Below, one piece after another: positions 1 to 9,093 of a DNA stretch of 64,000 bases (within the stretch, counting starts at the first letter, position 1; each line of letters opens with the position of its first letter). The DNA comes from Bacillus cytotoxicus (GTDB taxonomy: Bacteria > Bacillota > Bacilli > Bacillales > Bacillaceae_G), in the NCBI RefSeq assembly GCF_023715645.1, contig NZ_JAMBOP010000012.1, forward strand, positions 55,519 to 119,518. The letters are read 5' to 3'. The position numbers and the translations under genes are program-made. Below the pieces are notes generated by a model. The model did not search any database and was not told the DNA's origin. It saw only the letters and a list, made by a program, of their open reading frames with translations.

Positions 1-1
1 C

Positions 2-70
2 AACGAAATCGGAATCCAAAAACGAATTGATGCTTACTTTGTCGCTTGTAAAGAATGGGGAAATGAGTGA
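2..70 (+). CDS. C-terminal end of an unidentified gene (partial)
   Basis: An open frame enters from the left edge and ends in TGA at 68-70. Only the last 22 residues are visible, ending KEWGNE. The stop overlaps the ATG of the next gene, so the two are probably co-transcribed and translationally coupled. Product unknown. Confidence 0.5.
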   Translation, partial: NEIGIQKRIDAYFVACKEWGNE

Positions 71-372
71 TGCGTTGGCAATATGATCATTTAAATGATA
101 CTCCGTATCTATATTCATCAAAAGAACTACGTCAAATGTATAATCAATCGAGATCAAGAGGAGAAACAGAATCCATTTTAAATCACATGGAAAACCATAA
201 AGTATTTAATCAAAAAGAATATAAAGGGTATTTTAGTTTATCCCATGTAATTGAAGAAGATCTGTACGGTGAAGATGAAGATATTCTGGATTGGCAAGAT
301 CTTATGGAGCGTTATGAAATTGTTGCTACTAAGTCAGGAATCAAATTTCGCGAAAAGGATGAGGAGGAATAG
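70..372 (+). CDS. Hypothetical acidic protein, 100 aa
   Basis: I do not recognise the family. The protein is soluble, with an acidic stretch near residues 65-80 (YGEDEDILDWQD) and a charged C-terminus ending EKDEEE. ATG at 70 overlaps the stop of the preceding frame and follows a GAATGGGG ribosome site at a better distance than the alternative GTG at 67. It lies in a rightward series with the small membrane protein and FtsK-like gene, so it probably belongs to the integrated element that ends at 5405. Confidence 0.55.
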   Translation: MRWQYDHLNDTPYLYSSKELRQMYNQSRSRGETESILNHMENHKVFNQKEYKGYFSLSHVIEEDLYGEDEDILDWQDLMERYEIVATKSGIKFREKDEEE

Positions 373-374
373 AT

Positions 375-557
375 ATGACGCTTGTTGGTGAAGCGGTAGT
401 TGTATGGACGGCGACAGGTTTGTCTGTTATCACGATGAAGGCGGCTGAAAAATTGGGCCATAGTATTCCATGTTGGCTTCCAAAACTGACATTGTACACT
501 ACACTTACAGGCTCGTTTCTATATCTTCTACGTTATGTTCTCGTTATGTTTCTATGA
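375..557 (+). CDS. Small membrane protein, 60 aa
   Basis: Two hydrophobic segments (about residues 4-20 and 38-58, ending YLLRYVLVMFL) suggest a small two-pass membrane protein. It starts two bases after the previous stop, with the SD-like GAGGAGG (360-366) upstream. Function unknown. Its place just before the FtsK-like gene suggests it is part of the same transfer or replication module. Confidence 0.5.
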   Translation: MTLVGEAVVVWTATGLSVITMKAAEKLGHSIPCWLPKLTLYTTLTGSFLYLLRYVLVMFL

Positions 558-672
558 AGGAAGATAATGTGGAAGAGTGAGACAATGCATTACACTAAGT
601 AAATTGCTTGTCCTGAAGTATTCTAGAAAAGTGCAACTATATCCTAAAGGATATATAAGGAGTGAACTCACC

Positions 673-1854
673 ATGCTTGAATTATTATTAATACCTGCAG
701 TTTCGCTGAGCTATGCATTAGTTAGTGATAAGTTTAAAAGTAAAGAAGATGATCGAAAGAAAATCCAAGTGTTTTTTGAAGTAAGTGGAATTGCAATTAA
801 AAGGGATGATAAATTACATTATCCAGAGTTTAAAAAACAAATTGAAGATGATAGAAGCATAACATATGTTTACGATTTACCTGTTGGCATGCCATCTAAA
901 GTTATTCAAAAGGTAGAAGATGTTGTATCAGAAGGATTAAATAAACCTGTACGAATTCAATATGACAATCATAAATTAAAAATCCGTGTATTCGCTAGAG
1001 AGATACCGGAAAAATGGGATTGGTCCACTGAATTAATACGAAGTGGGAAATGGCACGTACCTATTGGTCAAAGTTTAGAAAGGCTTGTGTATCATGATTT
1101 TGATAAAACACCACATATGACGCTTGGTGGACTTACACGAATGGGTAAAACAGTTTTCCTCAAGAATGTGGTTACATCACTTATTACAGCGCAGCCAAAG
1201 CATACACATCTACACATTATTGATCTAAAGGGTGGGTTGGAGTTTGGACCATATAGAAATTTAAAACAGGTTGAACATGTAGCAGAAACACCATATCAAA
1301 CATTTGAGGTATTGCAAAATGTTCTAGCTATGATGGAAGAAAAGATGCAGTACATGAAAGAGAAGCGATTTACAAACGTGGTGGAGACTCCTATAAAAGA
1401 GCGTCATTTTATAATAGTTGATGAAGGTGCAGAACTTTGTCCAGATAAGAATATGAGTAAAAATGAGCAAAAATTATTAGGTGCTTGCCAATACATGCTT
1501 TCTCATATTGCACGTATAGGAGGAGCACTTGGGTTTAGATTAATTTTTTGTACACAGTATCCAACTGGTGATACGTTACCACGCCAAGTGAAACAAAATG
1601 CGGATGCTAAATTGGGTTTCCGTTTGCCTACACAAGTTGCATCAAGTGTTGTTATCGATGAGCCGGGTTTAGAATCGATACAAAGTATTCCTGGTCGTGC
1701 GCTTTTTAAAACAGATCGACTCACTGAAATCCAAGTTCCATATATTTCCGAAAAAGTTATGTGGGATAATTTAAAACAATATGAGGTGGAGAAACATGAA
1801 CATCCAGACACATATTCAATTGAACCGTCAGATGACGATTCTGACCTCGATTAG
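673..1854 (+). CDS. FtsK/SpoIIIE-like DNA translocase, 393 aa
   Basis: P-loop motor of the FtsK/SpoIIIE type, expected to pump double-stranded DNA in transfer or replication of the element. It has one N-terminal hydrophobic segment, a Walker A motif near residues 150-158 (GGLTRMGKT) and a Walker B near 246-255 (HFIIVDEGAE), followed by a TQYPTGDTLP segment like the sensor region of this family. The frame is open from 577, but ATG 673 has AAGGAG at 657-662 and gives 393 aa, exactly the length of the paralogous gene at 25852. Its end overlaps the Replic_Relax gene at 1796, the same pairing as at 25852/27039. Confidence 0.85.
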   Translation: MLELLLIPAVSLSYALVSDKFKSKEDDRKKIQVFFEVSGIAIKRDDKLHYPEFKKQIEDDRSITYVYDLPVGMPSKVIQKVEDVVSEGLNKPVRIQYDNHKLKIRVFAREIPEKWDWSTELIRSGKWHVPIGQSLERLVYHDFDKTPHMTLGGLTRMGKTVFLKNVVTSLITAQPKHTHLHIIDLKGGLEFGPYRNLKQVEHVAETPYQTFEVLQNVLAMMEEKMQYMKEKRFTNVVETPIKERHFIIVDEGAELCPDKNMSKNEQKLLGACQYMLSHIARIGGALGFRLIFCTQYPTGDTLPRQVKQNADAKLGFRLPTQVASSVVIDEPGLESIQSIPGRALFKTDRLTEIQVPYISEKVMWDNLKQYEVEKHEHPDTYSIEPSDDDSDLD

Positions 1855-2422
1855 AAAACTTAAATTCGCAACTCGTAGGCATTTAATGGCTATTCACGAT
1901 ATGGGCGGAATTCGTAATGCAAATCGTATCTTAAAAGACATGAGTCAATATGTTAATTACACAATGTATAAAAAAGAGCATGTATATTACCTAAATAAAA
2001 AGGGCCGTGAGCTTTTTGATGATACTGAAAAAATTGTACCAACAAGTCGTTTAGCTCACAGCCTTATGAGAAATGAAGCGTGGCTCTACCTGTTTTGTCC
2101 AGACGATTGGCAGATAGAAATGCCCATACGTTATAAAATAAATGATAAAAAGAAAACAATTATTCCAGATGTGAAGTTTATTGATGATGATGATGGAATA
2201 TTGAATGCTGTAGAAATAGATCGTACACAAATGATGAATGTGAACAGCGAGAAGATGAATAGATATTCCGAACTTACTATGTATTATAAAAATAAATATA
2301 ATGGGAAGGTACCTATAATTCACTTTTTCACTGTAACAGAATATAGAAAGAAAACTTTAGAACAATTTGCAATGAAATACGGTGTATATGTGAAAACATA
2401 TGTTGTGCCAGAATTTCAATAA
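1796..2422 (+). CDS. Replication-relaxation (Replic_Relax) family protein, 208 aa
   Basis: N-terminal winged-helix-like segment (about residues 12-35, RKLKFATRRHLMAIHDMGG), then a mixed alpha/beta domain with EIDRTQMMN and PIIHFFTVTEYRKK. The spacing and wording match the protein encoded after the second FtsK-like gene at 27039, where the same positions read EIQRSVYSEK and PIILFITDTRY. That family is found on Gram-positive plasmids and is thought to act in replication or transfer. ATG 1796 follows AGGTGGAG and lies inside the FtsK-like frame, so the two are translationally coupled. Confidence 0.75.
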   Translation: MNIQTHIQLNRQMTILTSIRKLKFATRRHLMAIHDMGGIRNANRILKDMSQYVNYTMYKKEHVYYLNKKGRELFDDTEKIVPTSRLAHSLMRNEAWLYLFCPDDWQIEMPIRYKINDKKKTIIPDVKFIDDDDGILNAVEIDRTQMMNVNSEKMNRYSELTMYYKNKYNGKVPIIHFFTVTEYRKKTLEQFAMKYGVYVKTYVVPEFQ

Positions 2423-2424
2423 AG

Positions 2425-2463
2425 AAAAAAGAGCTGGATTTTCATGTTCAGCTCTTTTTTATG
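2425..2463. terminator. Bidirectional intrinsic terminator
   Basis: Hairpin arms AAAAAAGAGCTGGA and TCAGCTCTTTTTT, with A- and T-tracts on both sides. It lies between the convergent Replic_Relax gene and the minus-strand XRE gene and can end both transcripts. Confidence 0.8.
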
Positions 2464-2684
2464 TATTTCACTACGTCATCGATTACATACGTTTTATCGA
2501 TTCCTTTTTCTTTTGCAATCCTATTTAATGTGTCAAGGATTGCTTCTAAAGTATCAAAGCGAATAGAACTTGCATCGCCATTAACTAAGTCACCAACTGT
2601 ATTTGATCTTACTTTTGCTTCTACTGATAATTTGTTTTTTGTTATTCCTAGATCTTCTAAAGATTTTCCAAGTGTAAACTTCAT
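2448..2684 (-). CDS. XRE/Cro-type HTH regulator, 78 aa
   Basis: Compact Cro/C1-type helix-turn-helix protein. The segment ITKNKLSVEAKVRSNTVGD followed by IRFDTLEAILDTLNRI matches the HTH and following helices of small phage- and plasmid-type repressors. It has a strong GGAGG site upstream. It is read away from the promoter/operator region at 2756-2816, which sits before the rightward gene block, so it is the likely repressor of that block and possibly of itself. Confidence 0.8.
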   Translation of the reverse strand: MKFTLGKSLEDLGITKNKLSVEAKVRSNTVGDLVNGDASSIRFDTLEAILDTLNRIAKEKGIDKTYVIDDVVKYIKKS

Positions 2685-2755
2685 ATCAATTCCTCCGATA
2701 CACCGATTATCTTGTTATATATTGTATAACATTTTCAGAAATAATGAAACATTTA

Positions 2756-2816
2756 TTGTTCAACTCTTGACGTTGAACTTTTTGTGATCTATAATACAAC
2801 TTAAATAGTTGAACAA
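2756..2816 (+). promoter_or_regulatory. Promoter with inverted-repeat operator
   Basis: A near-consensus promoter is visible: TTGACG at 2767-2772, 17 bases, TATAAT at 2790-2795. GTTCAAC (2758-2764) and GTTGAAC (2772-2778) form an inverted repeat with a 7-base spacer overlapping the -35 box. A third half-site, GTTGAAC, lies at 2808-2814 downstream of the start point. This layout fits repression by the divergent XRE protein at 2448-2684. Confidence 0.75.
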
Positions 2817-2838
2817 TAAAAGTTAAGGAGGAGCGTAA

Positions 2839-2961
2839 ATGCAACAATTAAATGATTACCTTGGATTAACAAGTAAGTCAGATTGTATGTGGTTTTATGG
2901 TTTCTTCTCAGCATCAACAATTTTATTTCTAATAGATATGTTCATTGCCTACATTTTATAA
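2839..2961 (+). CDS. Small membrane peptide, 40 aa
   Basis: First gene after the promoter at 2767-2795, with an AAGGAGGAG ribosome site. The peptide starts MQQLNDYLGL and contains one hydrophobic segment (about residues 18-39, GFFSASTILFLIDMFIAYIL). It is followed 17 bases later by the HTH gene at 2979. Function unknown. Confidence 0.6.
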   Translation: MQQLNDYLGLTSKSDCMWFYGFFSASTILFLIDMFIAYIL

Positions 2962-2978
2962 AGAAAGGAGATAACGTT

Positions 2979-3842
2979 ATGCTAAGTACCGCAAACTATT
3001 CACAGTATAAAAAGCTTCAGTCATTCTCATCTGTGGAAGACATGAATGAAACGATTCGTTATTTTTTGTACAAGCATACACATGAGTTATCAGAATCAGC
3101 TATAAAAGTATTGAAATTCTTAGCAAGGCATTCATGCAAAATACCAGGTGTTTCTTTCTTAAAAGTTTCAACGATAGCTGAAGCTTTGGGAATCAGTGAT
3201 CGCACTGTAAGACGTGTATTAAAAATATTAGAAGAATACATGATTGTAATGCGACACAAAACAGTTAGAACAGAAGGGAAATTAAAAGGTGGTAACGGCC
3301 ACAACGTATATGTCATTCAAAAAAATAATAGTGTCATACCGGATGTCCTACCGGAAATGTCACAGCGACAAGACGGTGAAACACCTACAAAATCAAGGGT
3401 TACAGAGCCGAAAGTGGAAGACGAAGCTGAGCTTATTGAATCACACCCTCTAGAAGATTTAAAAAACGAATTAAACGTAAGAGAACAGTCTACAAGTATT
3501 TATGAAGAAATTAAACTTGAAGACTTAGACGAAACATTCACACCAGAAAATGTACCACAAAAATTTAAAGCAGCAGTTGTACCATTTTTCAAATCAGCGG
3601 AAAAGATATACAAATTGTATGGCCGGGTATTAACTGCATACAAACGATCTAAATTAGATAAACCGATTGCGGAAGTAATAGAGCATGCAATTCAAGCATT
3701 TAAGGAAACTATATTTGCCGAAAAAACAAAACGAATACGTAGTACATTTGAAGGATATTTTTACAGCATAGTAGCAGAAAAATTTGTTTTAGAACGTCGA
3801 ATCGAATGTCGTAGCAAATTATACGATTGGCTAACTGACTGA
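2979..3842 (+). CDS. HTH-domain protein, possible replication/regulatory protein, 287 aa
   Basis: A winged-helix segment near residues 50-95 (SFLKVSTIAEALGISDRTVRR, VLKILEEYMIV) is typical of plasmid replication initiators and transcription regulators. The middle (about residues 130-190) is charged and low-complexity. The C-terminal part resembles the cytosolic HTH proteins common on B. cereus-group elements. The frame is open from 2883, but ATG 2979 has the good site AGAAAGGAG and leaves the 40-aa gene intact. Whether it initiates replication or regulates transcription is undecided. Confidence 0.65.
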   Translation: MLSTANYSQYKKLQSFSSVEDMNETIRYFLYKHTHELSESAIKVLKFLARHSCKIPGVSFLKVSTIAEALGISDRTVRRVLKILEEYMIVMRHKTVRTEGKLKGGNGHNVYVIQKNNSVIPDVLPEMSQRQDGETPTKSRVTEPKVEDEAELIESHPLEDLKNELNVREQSTSIYEEIKLEDLDETFTPENVPQKFKAAVVPFFKSAEKIYKLYGRVLTAYKRSKLDKPIAEVIEHAIQAFKETIFAEKTKRIRSTFEGYFYSIVAEKFVLERRIECRSKLYDWLTD

Positions 3843-3935
3843 AAATATTGTAAAGAAATCAGTTAGTTCGTATACTTTAATCAACCATATTACATTTATA
3901 TGAGTAATATTTGCTACTAGGATGGTGTGTATATA

Positions 3936-5405
3936 ATGAGATACGCTGTGTATGTAAGGGTTTCTACAGATCGTGATGAACAGGTATCATCTGTAGAAAA
4001 CCAAATAGATATTTGTAGATACTGGATCGAAAAGAATGGTTATGAATGGGATGGAAATGCAGTTTACTTTGATGATGGTATTTCTGGTACAGCTTGGTTA
4101 GAACGTCATGCTATGCAATTGATTCTAGAAAAGGCTAGAAAAAAAGAATTGGATACAGTAGTTTTTAAATCTATACATCGCTTAGCACGTGATTTAAAGG
4201 ATGCGTTGGAGATTAAAGAAATTTTAGTAGGACACGGAATACGCTTGGTAACAATAGAAGAAGGCTATGATAGTTTATATGAAGGAAAAAATGATATGAA
4301 GTTTGAAATGTACGCGATGTTCGCATCTCAGTTACCAAAAACCTTGTCAGTTTCCATAACAGCAGCATTAACTGCAAAAATACGACGTGGTGAGTATGCA
4401 GGAGGGCAGATACCTTATGGATATGATGTTGTTGATAAAAAGTATGTTATTAACGAAGAAGAGAAAGAAGTTGTTCTAAAAATTTATGAGTTATATGAAA
4501 AAGGATTGGGTTATATAAAAGTAGCAAATGTCCTGAATGATATGGGATATAGAACGCGGAATGGAATCCCTTGGAAATTTTCAGCTGTGCAAAAGATTAT
4601 ACGAAGTGCTGTGTATAAAGGTGACCATATAATGAACAAATATACAAAAATAAAAGTGGATGGACGAAAAAAGCAAGTGCTTAATCCTAAAGAAAAATGG
4701 ACTGTTTTTGAGAATCATCATCCCGCAATCATAGATTGTGAACGCTGGGACAAACTAAATGACCCAAACAGGGATAATATTAAGAAGAGACGTGTCGCAC
4801 TAGAAAATGAATTACGTGGTATAATCTTTTGTTCACATTGTGGGGATCCTATGAAAACACATCGATCAAGTAGAGCGAGAAAAAAGGACGGTACTGTTAC
4901 TGATTATGTATACATGTTATGTTCTCGTTATAGAAACTCTGGTGGTCGTGAATGTGTAAGACATAAACCTATACTATATCCAGAACTACGCGAACTTGTA
5001 CTCTATAGGCTTAAAGAAAAAGAATCACAGCTGTTAGATACAGACTTTTATTTTGACGACGAAAATCGATATCAAGAGAAAGTAAAAAAAATAGAAAAAG
5101 ACATAAGACAAATAGAATTAAAAAGAGAACGATTACTTGATTTATACCTGGAAGGTGATCGTATTAGCAAGGATGTGTTTTCACAGCGAGATAAAAAACT
5201 AGAAAATTGGATAAGAGAAAAAGAATTAGAATTATTGAAGTTAAGTGACATGGAAGAACAGGTAAAGGAAAAGAAAGAAATTAAAGATGCGTTTACATTA
5301 CTGGCACAATCTGACGATTTATATGGAGTATTTCAGCAGCTTATTAGCAGAATAGATATGGCACAGAATGGAGCTGTAGATATTTATTATAGATTTGAGG
5401 TTTAA
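3936..5405 (+). CDS. Large serine recombinase (integrase), 489 aa
   Basis: Site-specific integrase. The N-terminal resolvase fold carries YVRVSTDRDEQ, whose Ser is the nucleophile, and further on the family signature ending HRLARD. A recombinase domain follows (GYDVVDKKYVINEEE, then GIPW), then a zinc-ribbon region (CSHCGDPM and CSRYRNSGGRECVRH, about residues 300-350) and a C-terminal coiled coil. ATG 3936 is preferred over GTG 3927 because AGGATGG sits about ten bases upstream. The gene is the last of its element and ends 25 bases before chromosomal ABC-transporter codons, the usual position of an integrase next to its attachment site. Confidence 0.9.
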   Translation: MRYAVYVRVSTDRDEQVSSVENQIDICRYWIEKNGYEWDGNAVYFDDGISGTAWLERHAMQLILEKARKKELDTVVFKSIHRLARDLKDALEIKEILVGHGIRLVTIEEGYDSLYEGKNDMKFEMYAMFASQLPKTLSVSITAALTAKIRRGEYAGGQIPYGYDVVDKKYVINEEEKEVVLKIYELYEKGLGYIKVANVLNDMGYRTRNGIPWKFSAVQKIIRSAVYKGDHIMNKYTKIKVDGRKKQVLNPKEKWTVFENHHPAIIDCERWDKLNDPNRDNIKKRRVALENELRGIIFCSHCGDPMKTHRSSRARKKDGTVTDYVYMLCSRYRNSGGRECVRHKPILYPELRELVLYRLKEKESQLLDTDFYFDDENRYQEKVKKIEKDIRQIELKRERLLDLYLEGDRISKDVFSQRDKKLENWIREKELELLKLSDMEEQVKEKKEIKDAFTLLAQSDDLYGVFQQLISRIDMAQNGAVDIYYRFEV

Positions 5406-5432
5406 TTTTTGGTCATATTAATACATCGTATC
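5406..5432. other. Candidate attachment-site junction of the serine-recombinase element
   Basis: Just after the integrase stop the sequence changes to codons of an ABC ATPase starting SGSGKTTLIK at 5431. Normal ABC proteins have GPSGSGKTT here, but upstream codons read YIV, so the junction lies within about ten bases of 5430. The other end of the element is outside the window, so the core sequence cannot be fixed. Confidence 0.55.
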
Positions 5433-5689
5433 TGGTTCGGGGAAGACAACACTTATTAAAATGATTGCTGGTATTAGCGAAGCAACATCAGGGGAGGTAA
5501 CAGCATTAGAAACAGTTATGCCAAACTTAGCTGGCATGAAACAAATTGGTTATATGGCGCAAGCTGATGCATTGTATGAGGAGTTATCTGCTTATGAAAA
5601 TGCTGATTTTATCGCGACAATGTATGGGTTGAAGGGAAAACAAAAGAGAGAACGTATATTGGAAGTATTTGAGCTTGTGCAGTTATCTG
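5431..5689 (+). pseudogene. ABC-transporter ATPase, middle fragment (Walker A part)
   Basis: This encodes the Walker A loop (SGSGKTT) through the Q-loop region (IGYMAQADALYEEL) and on to FELVQLS of a drug- or peptide-type ABC ATPase. The true 5' end lies beyond the integrated element to the left. The frame stops at the first base of a codon, where a group II intron begins at 5690. The continuation is found 47 kb away at 53024, giving LVQLS-DDAKKQVQHFSGG once joined. The gene is therefore interrupted twice and cannot be read normally from this arrangement. Confidence 0.85.
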
Positions 5690-8296
5690 GTGCGACACGT
5701 TTCTCTATAAGTACGTTAGTACGAAATGAGAGTGTTGCTTAAATTTATTTAAGCAATAATAACTAATATATCGAGAGTTGGAATGAAAGCCGTCATGTTG
5801 AGCTGAAACAACTCCATTGATACTCCTACATGCATGAGGAATGAGTAGAGGAATCATGTGTGAAGCTAGGTGAAGTCGCCTGAACTAGCCTAAGTGATTG
5901 AATTACATCATATGGTGTGGGATAGGGCGGATGGCTGAAAAGGTAACTATGGTGAGAATGTTCCAAAGGGAACTGACAAATTTGCGAATGTACGGGTCTA
6001 AAATTGCACTATATCGAAAGATATAGCACACAATAGTGTGGCGGAATGCCGAGAAGTAAGAGTCACGATGTATGAAATTCGGTATAGATAACAAAGAATC
6101 TATAATTCCGCAGGCTTATAGTAAACGCCTAAGGTTATCATGGATAGCTAGATATATTGGAACGTGGTAAGCAAGAAACTGCTAAATCAAACAGCTACTA
6201 CTGGGCAGGTGGATATAAGGTAAAACCGAAATTCCTTTATTCTTGTGAAAGTAGGGGCACAGTACCGATGAAACGGTGATAACAAGCCTCTGAGGGATAG
6301 CCCCAAGTCTAATTAAGGTTTATTTGATTTTGTGAAAATGAAGTTCAATGGTCTGGTATGAATGTGGGCAAAACACCAAGGAGGTGTCCACAGTTGAACG
6401 CAAGAATGAGATATTGGGAGTATTACAATATGCAAGAAACGTTTGACAAGCTATATGAAGATAGTCGAGCCAATAAATCATTTCAGGGACTGTATGAAAT
6501 GATTACGGCAGAAAATAATATTTTACTAGCTTATCGAACAATTAAATCCAATAAAGGGTCTAAAACAGCAGGGGTAGATTCTTTTATAATCGATCAATAC
6601 AAATCAATGGATAAGGCTGAATTCTTAAACTTGGTTCGTAATCGATTAAATCAATATAAGCCTAAAGCTGTAAAAAGAGTATTCATTCCTAAGCCTAATG
6701 GTGACAAAAGACCTTTAGGGATTCCAACCATGTTTGATCGACTTATTCAGCAAATGATTAAGCAAATATTAGAACCGATTTGTGAGGCAAAATTCTATGA
6801 GCATAGTTATGGATTTCGACCTTTAAGAGGTGCAAGGCATGCTATCTCAAGAGTTATGTATCTCATTAGTCGAAATACTTTTCATTATGCCGTAGATATT
6901 GACATCAAAGGATTCTTTGACAATGTTAATCATACGTTACTATTGAAACAACTATGGAACATGGGAATTAAAGATAAAAGGGTGCTAAAGTTGATTTATT
7001 TAATCCTAAAAGCACCTATAAAAGGAGTAGGAATCCCACAAAAAGGTACGCCACAAGGAGGAATACTTTCACCACTACTATCAAATGTGGTTTTGAACGA
7101 TTTAGACCAATGGATAGCACGACAATGGCATCATTTTCAATCAGATTATGATTATACTAAATCTGGAAATCGCAATCGTGCTTTGAAAAGAACAAAATTA
7201 AAACAGGGCTACATTGTACGTTATGCAGATGATTTCAAAATCATGGCCAAAGATTTTCGTACTGCACAGAAGTGGTTTATGGCCACAAGATTATATTTAA
7301 AAGAACGATTAAAGCTAGATATTTCACCAGAAAAATCAAGAATAATCAATCTAAGAAAAAATAAATCTGAATTTCTAGGTTACTCATTATATGTAGTACC
7401 TAAAAGAAATAAGTGGGTGTGCAACTCAAACATTTCAGAGAAAAAGAAGAAGCAAATTGAATCTGAATTGAGGAAGCGAAGCAAATCTATTCAACGGTCA
7501 ACAACACGGCAAAACGTACAATTATATAATGCCTATGTTTTAGGGTTGCGTAACTATTTTAGGTACGCAACGCATGTAAATATTGATATGCATGAGCTCG
7601 CATTCAGTGTATCTTTAACATTTTTCAATCGATTAAAAAATGTTGGTAAATACGAAGTTCCGATTAATGCACCTCCGGTGTATAAGAAATTCTTTAGAAA
7701 TAATTATCGAACATTCAAAGTTTGTGGAATTTATTTGTTTCCATTAGCAGATATTCAAACCGCAACCATTTGGAACTATACACAAAGTCAAACCCCATAC
7801 TCTGAGAAGGGTAGAAAGAGTGCCGAGCACAAGGAACTCGATAGAAATGTACTAGGTGAGATAACAAGACTACTTACAGTAAATACAATTAGTAGAAGTA
7901 TTGAATTTTCTGATAATCGTGTATCTAGGTATTCTATGGTTATGGGGAAATGTGAGATATTAAAAGAATTTCTAACTGCCAGTGTAGTGCATTGTCACCA
8001 CTATGTTCCATTGGGACTAGGAGGAACAGACGATTATTCTAATTTGCGAATCATCCGAAAGGATATTCATAGACTAATTCATGCCACTGATAATCGAACA
8101 ATTGAGAATTACTTAAAGAGCTTACTTTTGACTGACGAACAGGTTAAAAGAATAAACCAATATCGAAGAGCTTGTAATTTAGAAGAAATCAAATATTAAC
8201 TTAATTAGATGGAACGCCGTATGAGGTGAAAGTCTCACGTACGGTGTGGTGCGGGGGAAAAGCCGGAGATGACTTCAAAGGCTTACCTATCGCAAT
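5690..8296 (+). mobile_element. Group II intron, copy 1
   Basis: The ribozyme begins GTGCGACACG, the usual GUGYG start, and ends CGCAAT, ending AY as expected. About 700 bases of structured 5' RNA precede an intron-encoded reverse transcriptase. The domain V-like hairpin is at about 8215-8248, with CCGTATGAGGTGAAAG and CTCACGTACGG forming the stem. Boundaries were set by rejoining exons: both the ABC and CwlT reading frames close only with these ends. Length is 2607 bp, the same as copy 2. The 5' exon is ABC ATPase but the 3' exon is CwlT, so this copy is a recombination junction. Confidence 0.92.
6394..8199 (+). CDS. ltrA: Group II intron-encoded reverse transcriptase/maturase with HNH-like endonuclease, 601 aa
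   Basis: Needed for splicing and reverse-splicing mobility. The RT domain covers about residues 50-330, with the active-site motif RYADDFKIM and the upstream block GTPQGGILSPLLSN. A maturase domain follows. The C-terminus has a zinc/HNH-like endonuclease segment (HCHHYVPLGLGGTDDYSN, then HRLIHA). TTG 6394 is chosen because AAGGAGG at 6378-6384 precedes it; ATG 6358 lacks a site. The only protein difference from copy 2 is Ser (base 7481 G) against Ile (base 52208 T). All visible RT motifs are intact, so it is probably active. Confidence 0.93.
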   Translation: MNARMRYWEYYNMQETFDKLYEDSRANKSFQGLYEMITAENNILLAYRTIKSNKGSKTAGVDSFIIDQYKSMDKAEFLNLVRNRLNQYKPKAVKRVFIPKPNGDKRPLGIPTMFDRLIQQMIKQILEPICEAKFYEHSYGFRPLRGARHAISRVMYLISRNTFHYAVDIDIKGFFDNVNHTLLLKQLWNMGIKDKRVLKLIYLILKAPIKGVGIPQKGTPQGGILSPLLSNVVLNDLDQWIARQWHHFQSDYDYTKSGNRNRALKRTKLKQGYIVRYADDFKIMAKDFRTAQKWFMATRLYLKERLKLDISPEKSRIINLRKNKSEFLGYSLYVVPKRNKWVCNSNISEKKKKQIESELRKRSKSIQRSTTRQNVQLYNAYVLGLRNYFRYATHVNIDMHELAFSVSLTFFNRLKNVGKYEVPINAPPVYKKFFRNNYRTFKVCGIYLFPLADIQTATIWNYTQSQTPYSEKGRKSAEHKELDRNVLGEITRLLTVNTISRSIEFSDNRVSRYSMVMGKCEILKEFLTASVVHCHHYVPLGLGGTDDYSNLRIIRKDIHRLIHATDNRTIENYLKSLLLTDEQVKRINQYRRACNLEEIKY

Positions 8297-9069
8297 AATC
8301 TGCTGGTTATCCGGGACCAAACTATTTTCAAACTGAGGAAGAATCTGTTCGACAAGGTGTAAAGCATTTGAAGGAATGTATGCTCATCCTACAATCCTTT
8401 AATAAAGGATATGAAAGTAATATTAAAGCATTATCACAAGCCTATAATTTCGGTGTTGCTTTCGCGGGATTCGTTGGTAATAAGGGGGGAGAATATTCTA
8501 TTGATGTAGCTGAATCATACTCACGAGATGTAGTAGCTCCAAGCTTAGGAAATACTTCTGGAATGACTATTCCTTATATTAACGCAACATCAATTCGGGT
8601 AGGCAAAATCTATAGATATATCAACGGTGGCAACTTCTTATATGGTGAATTAGTCAGTGAATATATAAGTGTTGGTGCTGCAGACGGTACAGGAGACAGC
8701 ATAGCGAATCAAAAATTTAATGAAATTATGGCTTTAGTTGCACCATTCGAGGGCTACGAATATGTTTTTGGGGGAAGACAACCGCCAACCTTTGATTGTT
8801 CAGGATTGGTTGAGTGGAGCTATAACAAAGTGGGTATTCCAATAAGTGGTACAGCAGAAGATATGTATAATCAAACGGTCCCAGTTGAAAATCCAGCGCC
8901 AGGAGATTTAGTTTTCTTTAAAAATACTTATAAAGATGGAATTTCACATATTGGCATTTATATCGGTAATAATCAAATGTTTAATGCGGGTGGAAAATAC
9001 TTACATTATGCGGACTTAAATAAGCCGTATTGGGTAGAGCACTTCGCAGGAATTCGTCGAGTTAAATAA
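8297..9069 (+). pseudogene. cwlT: CwlT-like conjugative cell-wall hydrolase, 3' part (NlpC/P60 peptidase)
   Basis: Reads on from the cwlT 5' part at 49189-50416: the split codon g|aa gives Glu, then SAGYPGPNYFQ, exactly where CwlT-type lysozymes continue after DIMQSS. The joined protein would be 666 aa. This part holds the rest of the lysozyme domain and an NlpC/P60 peptidase, with catalytic Cys in FDCSGLVEWSY (about residue 577 of the joined protein) and His in SHIGIYIG (about 627). It would cut peptidoglycan so the transfer channel can cross the wall. In place it has no proper start (first TTG 8368, no site), so it is silent unless the plasmid excises. Confidence 0.88.
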
Positions 9070-9093
9070 GATTGCGTAGAAAGGAGAATGTAA

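Noticed and set aside
577-672. N-terminal extension of the FtsK-like gene
   Set aside because: No ribosome site upstream of 577. ATG 673 has AAGGAG and gives the same length as the paralogue.
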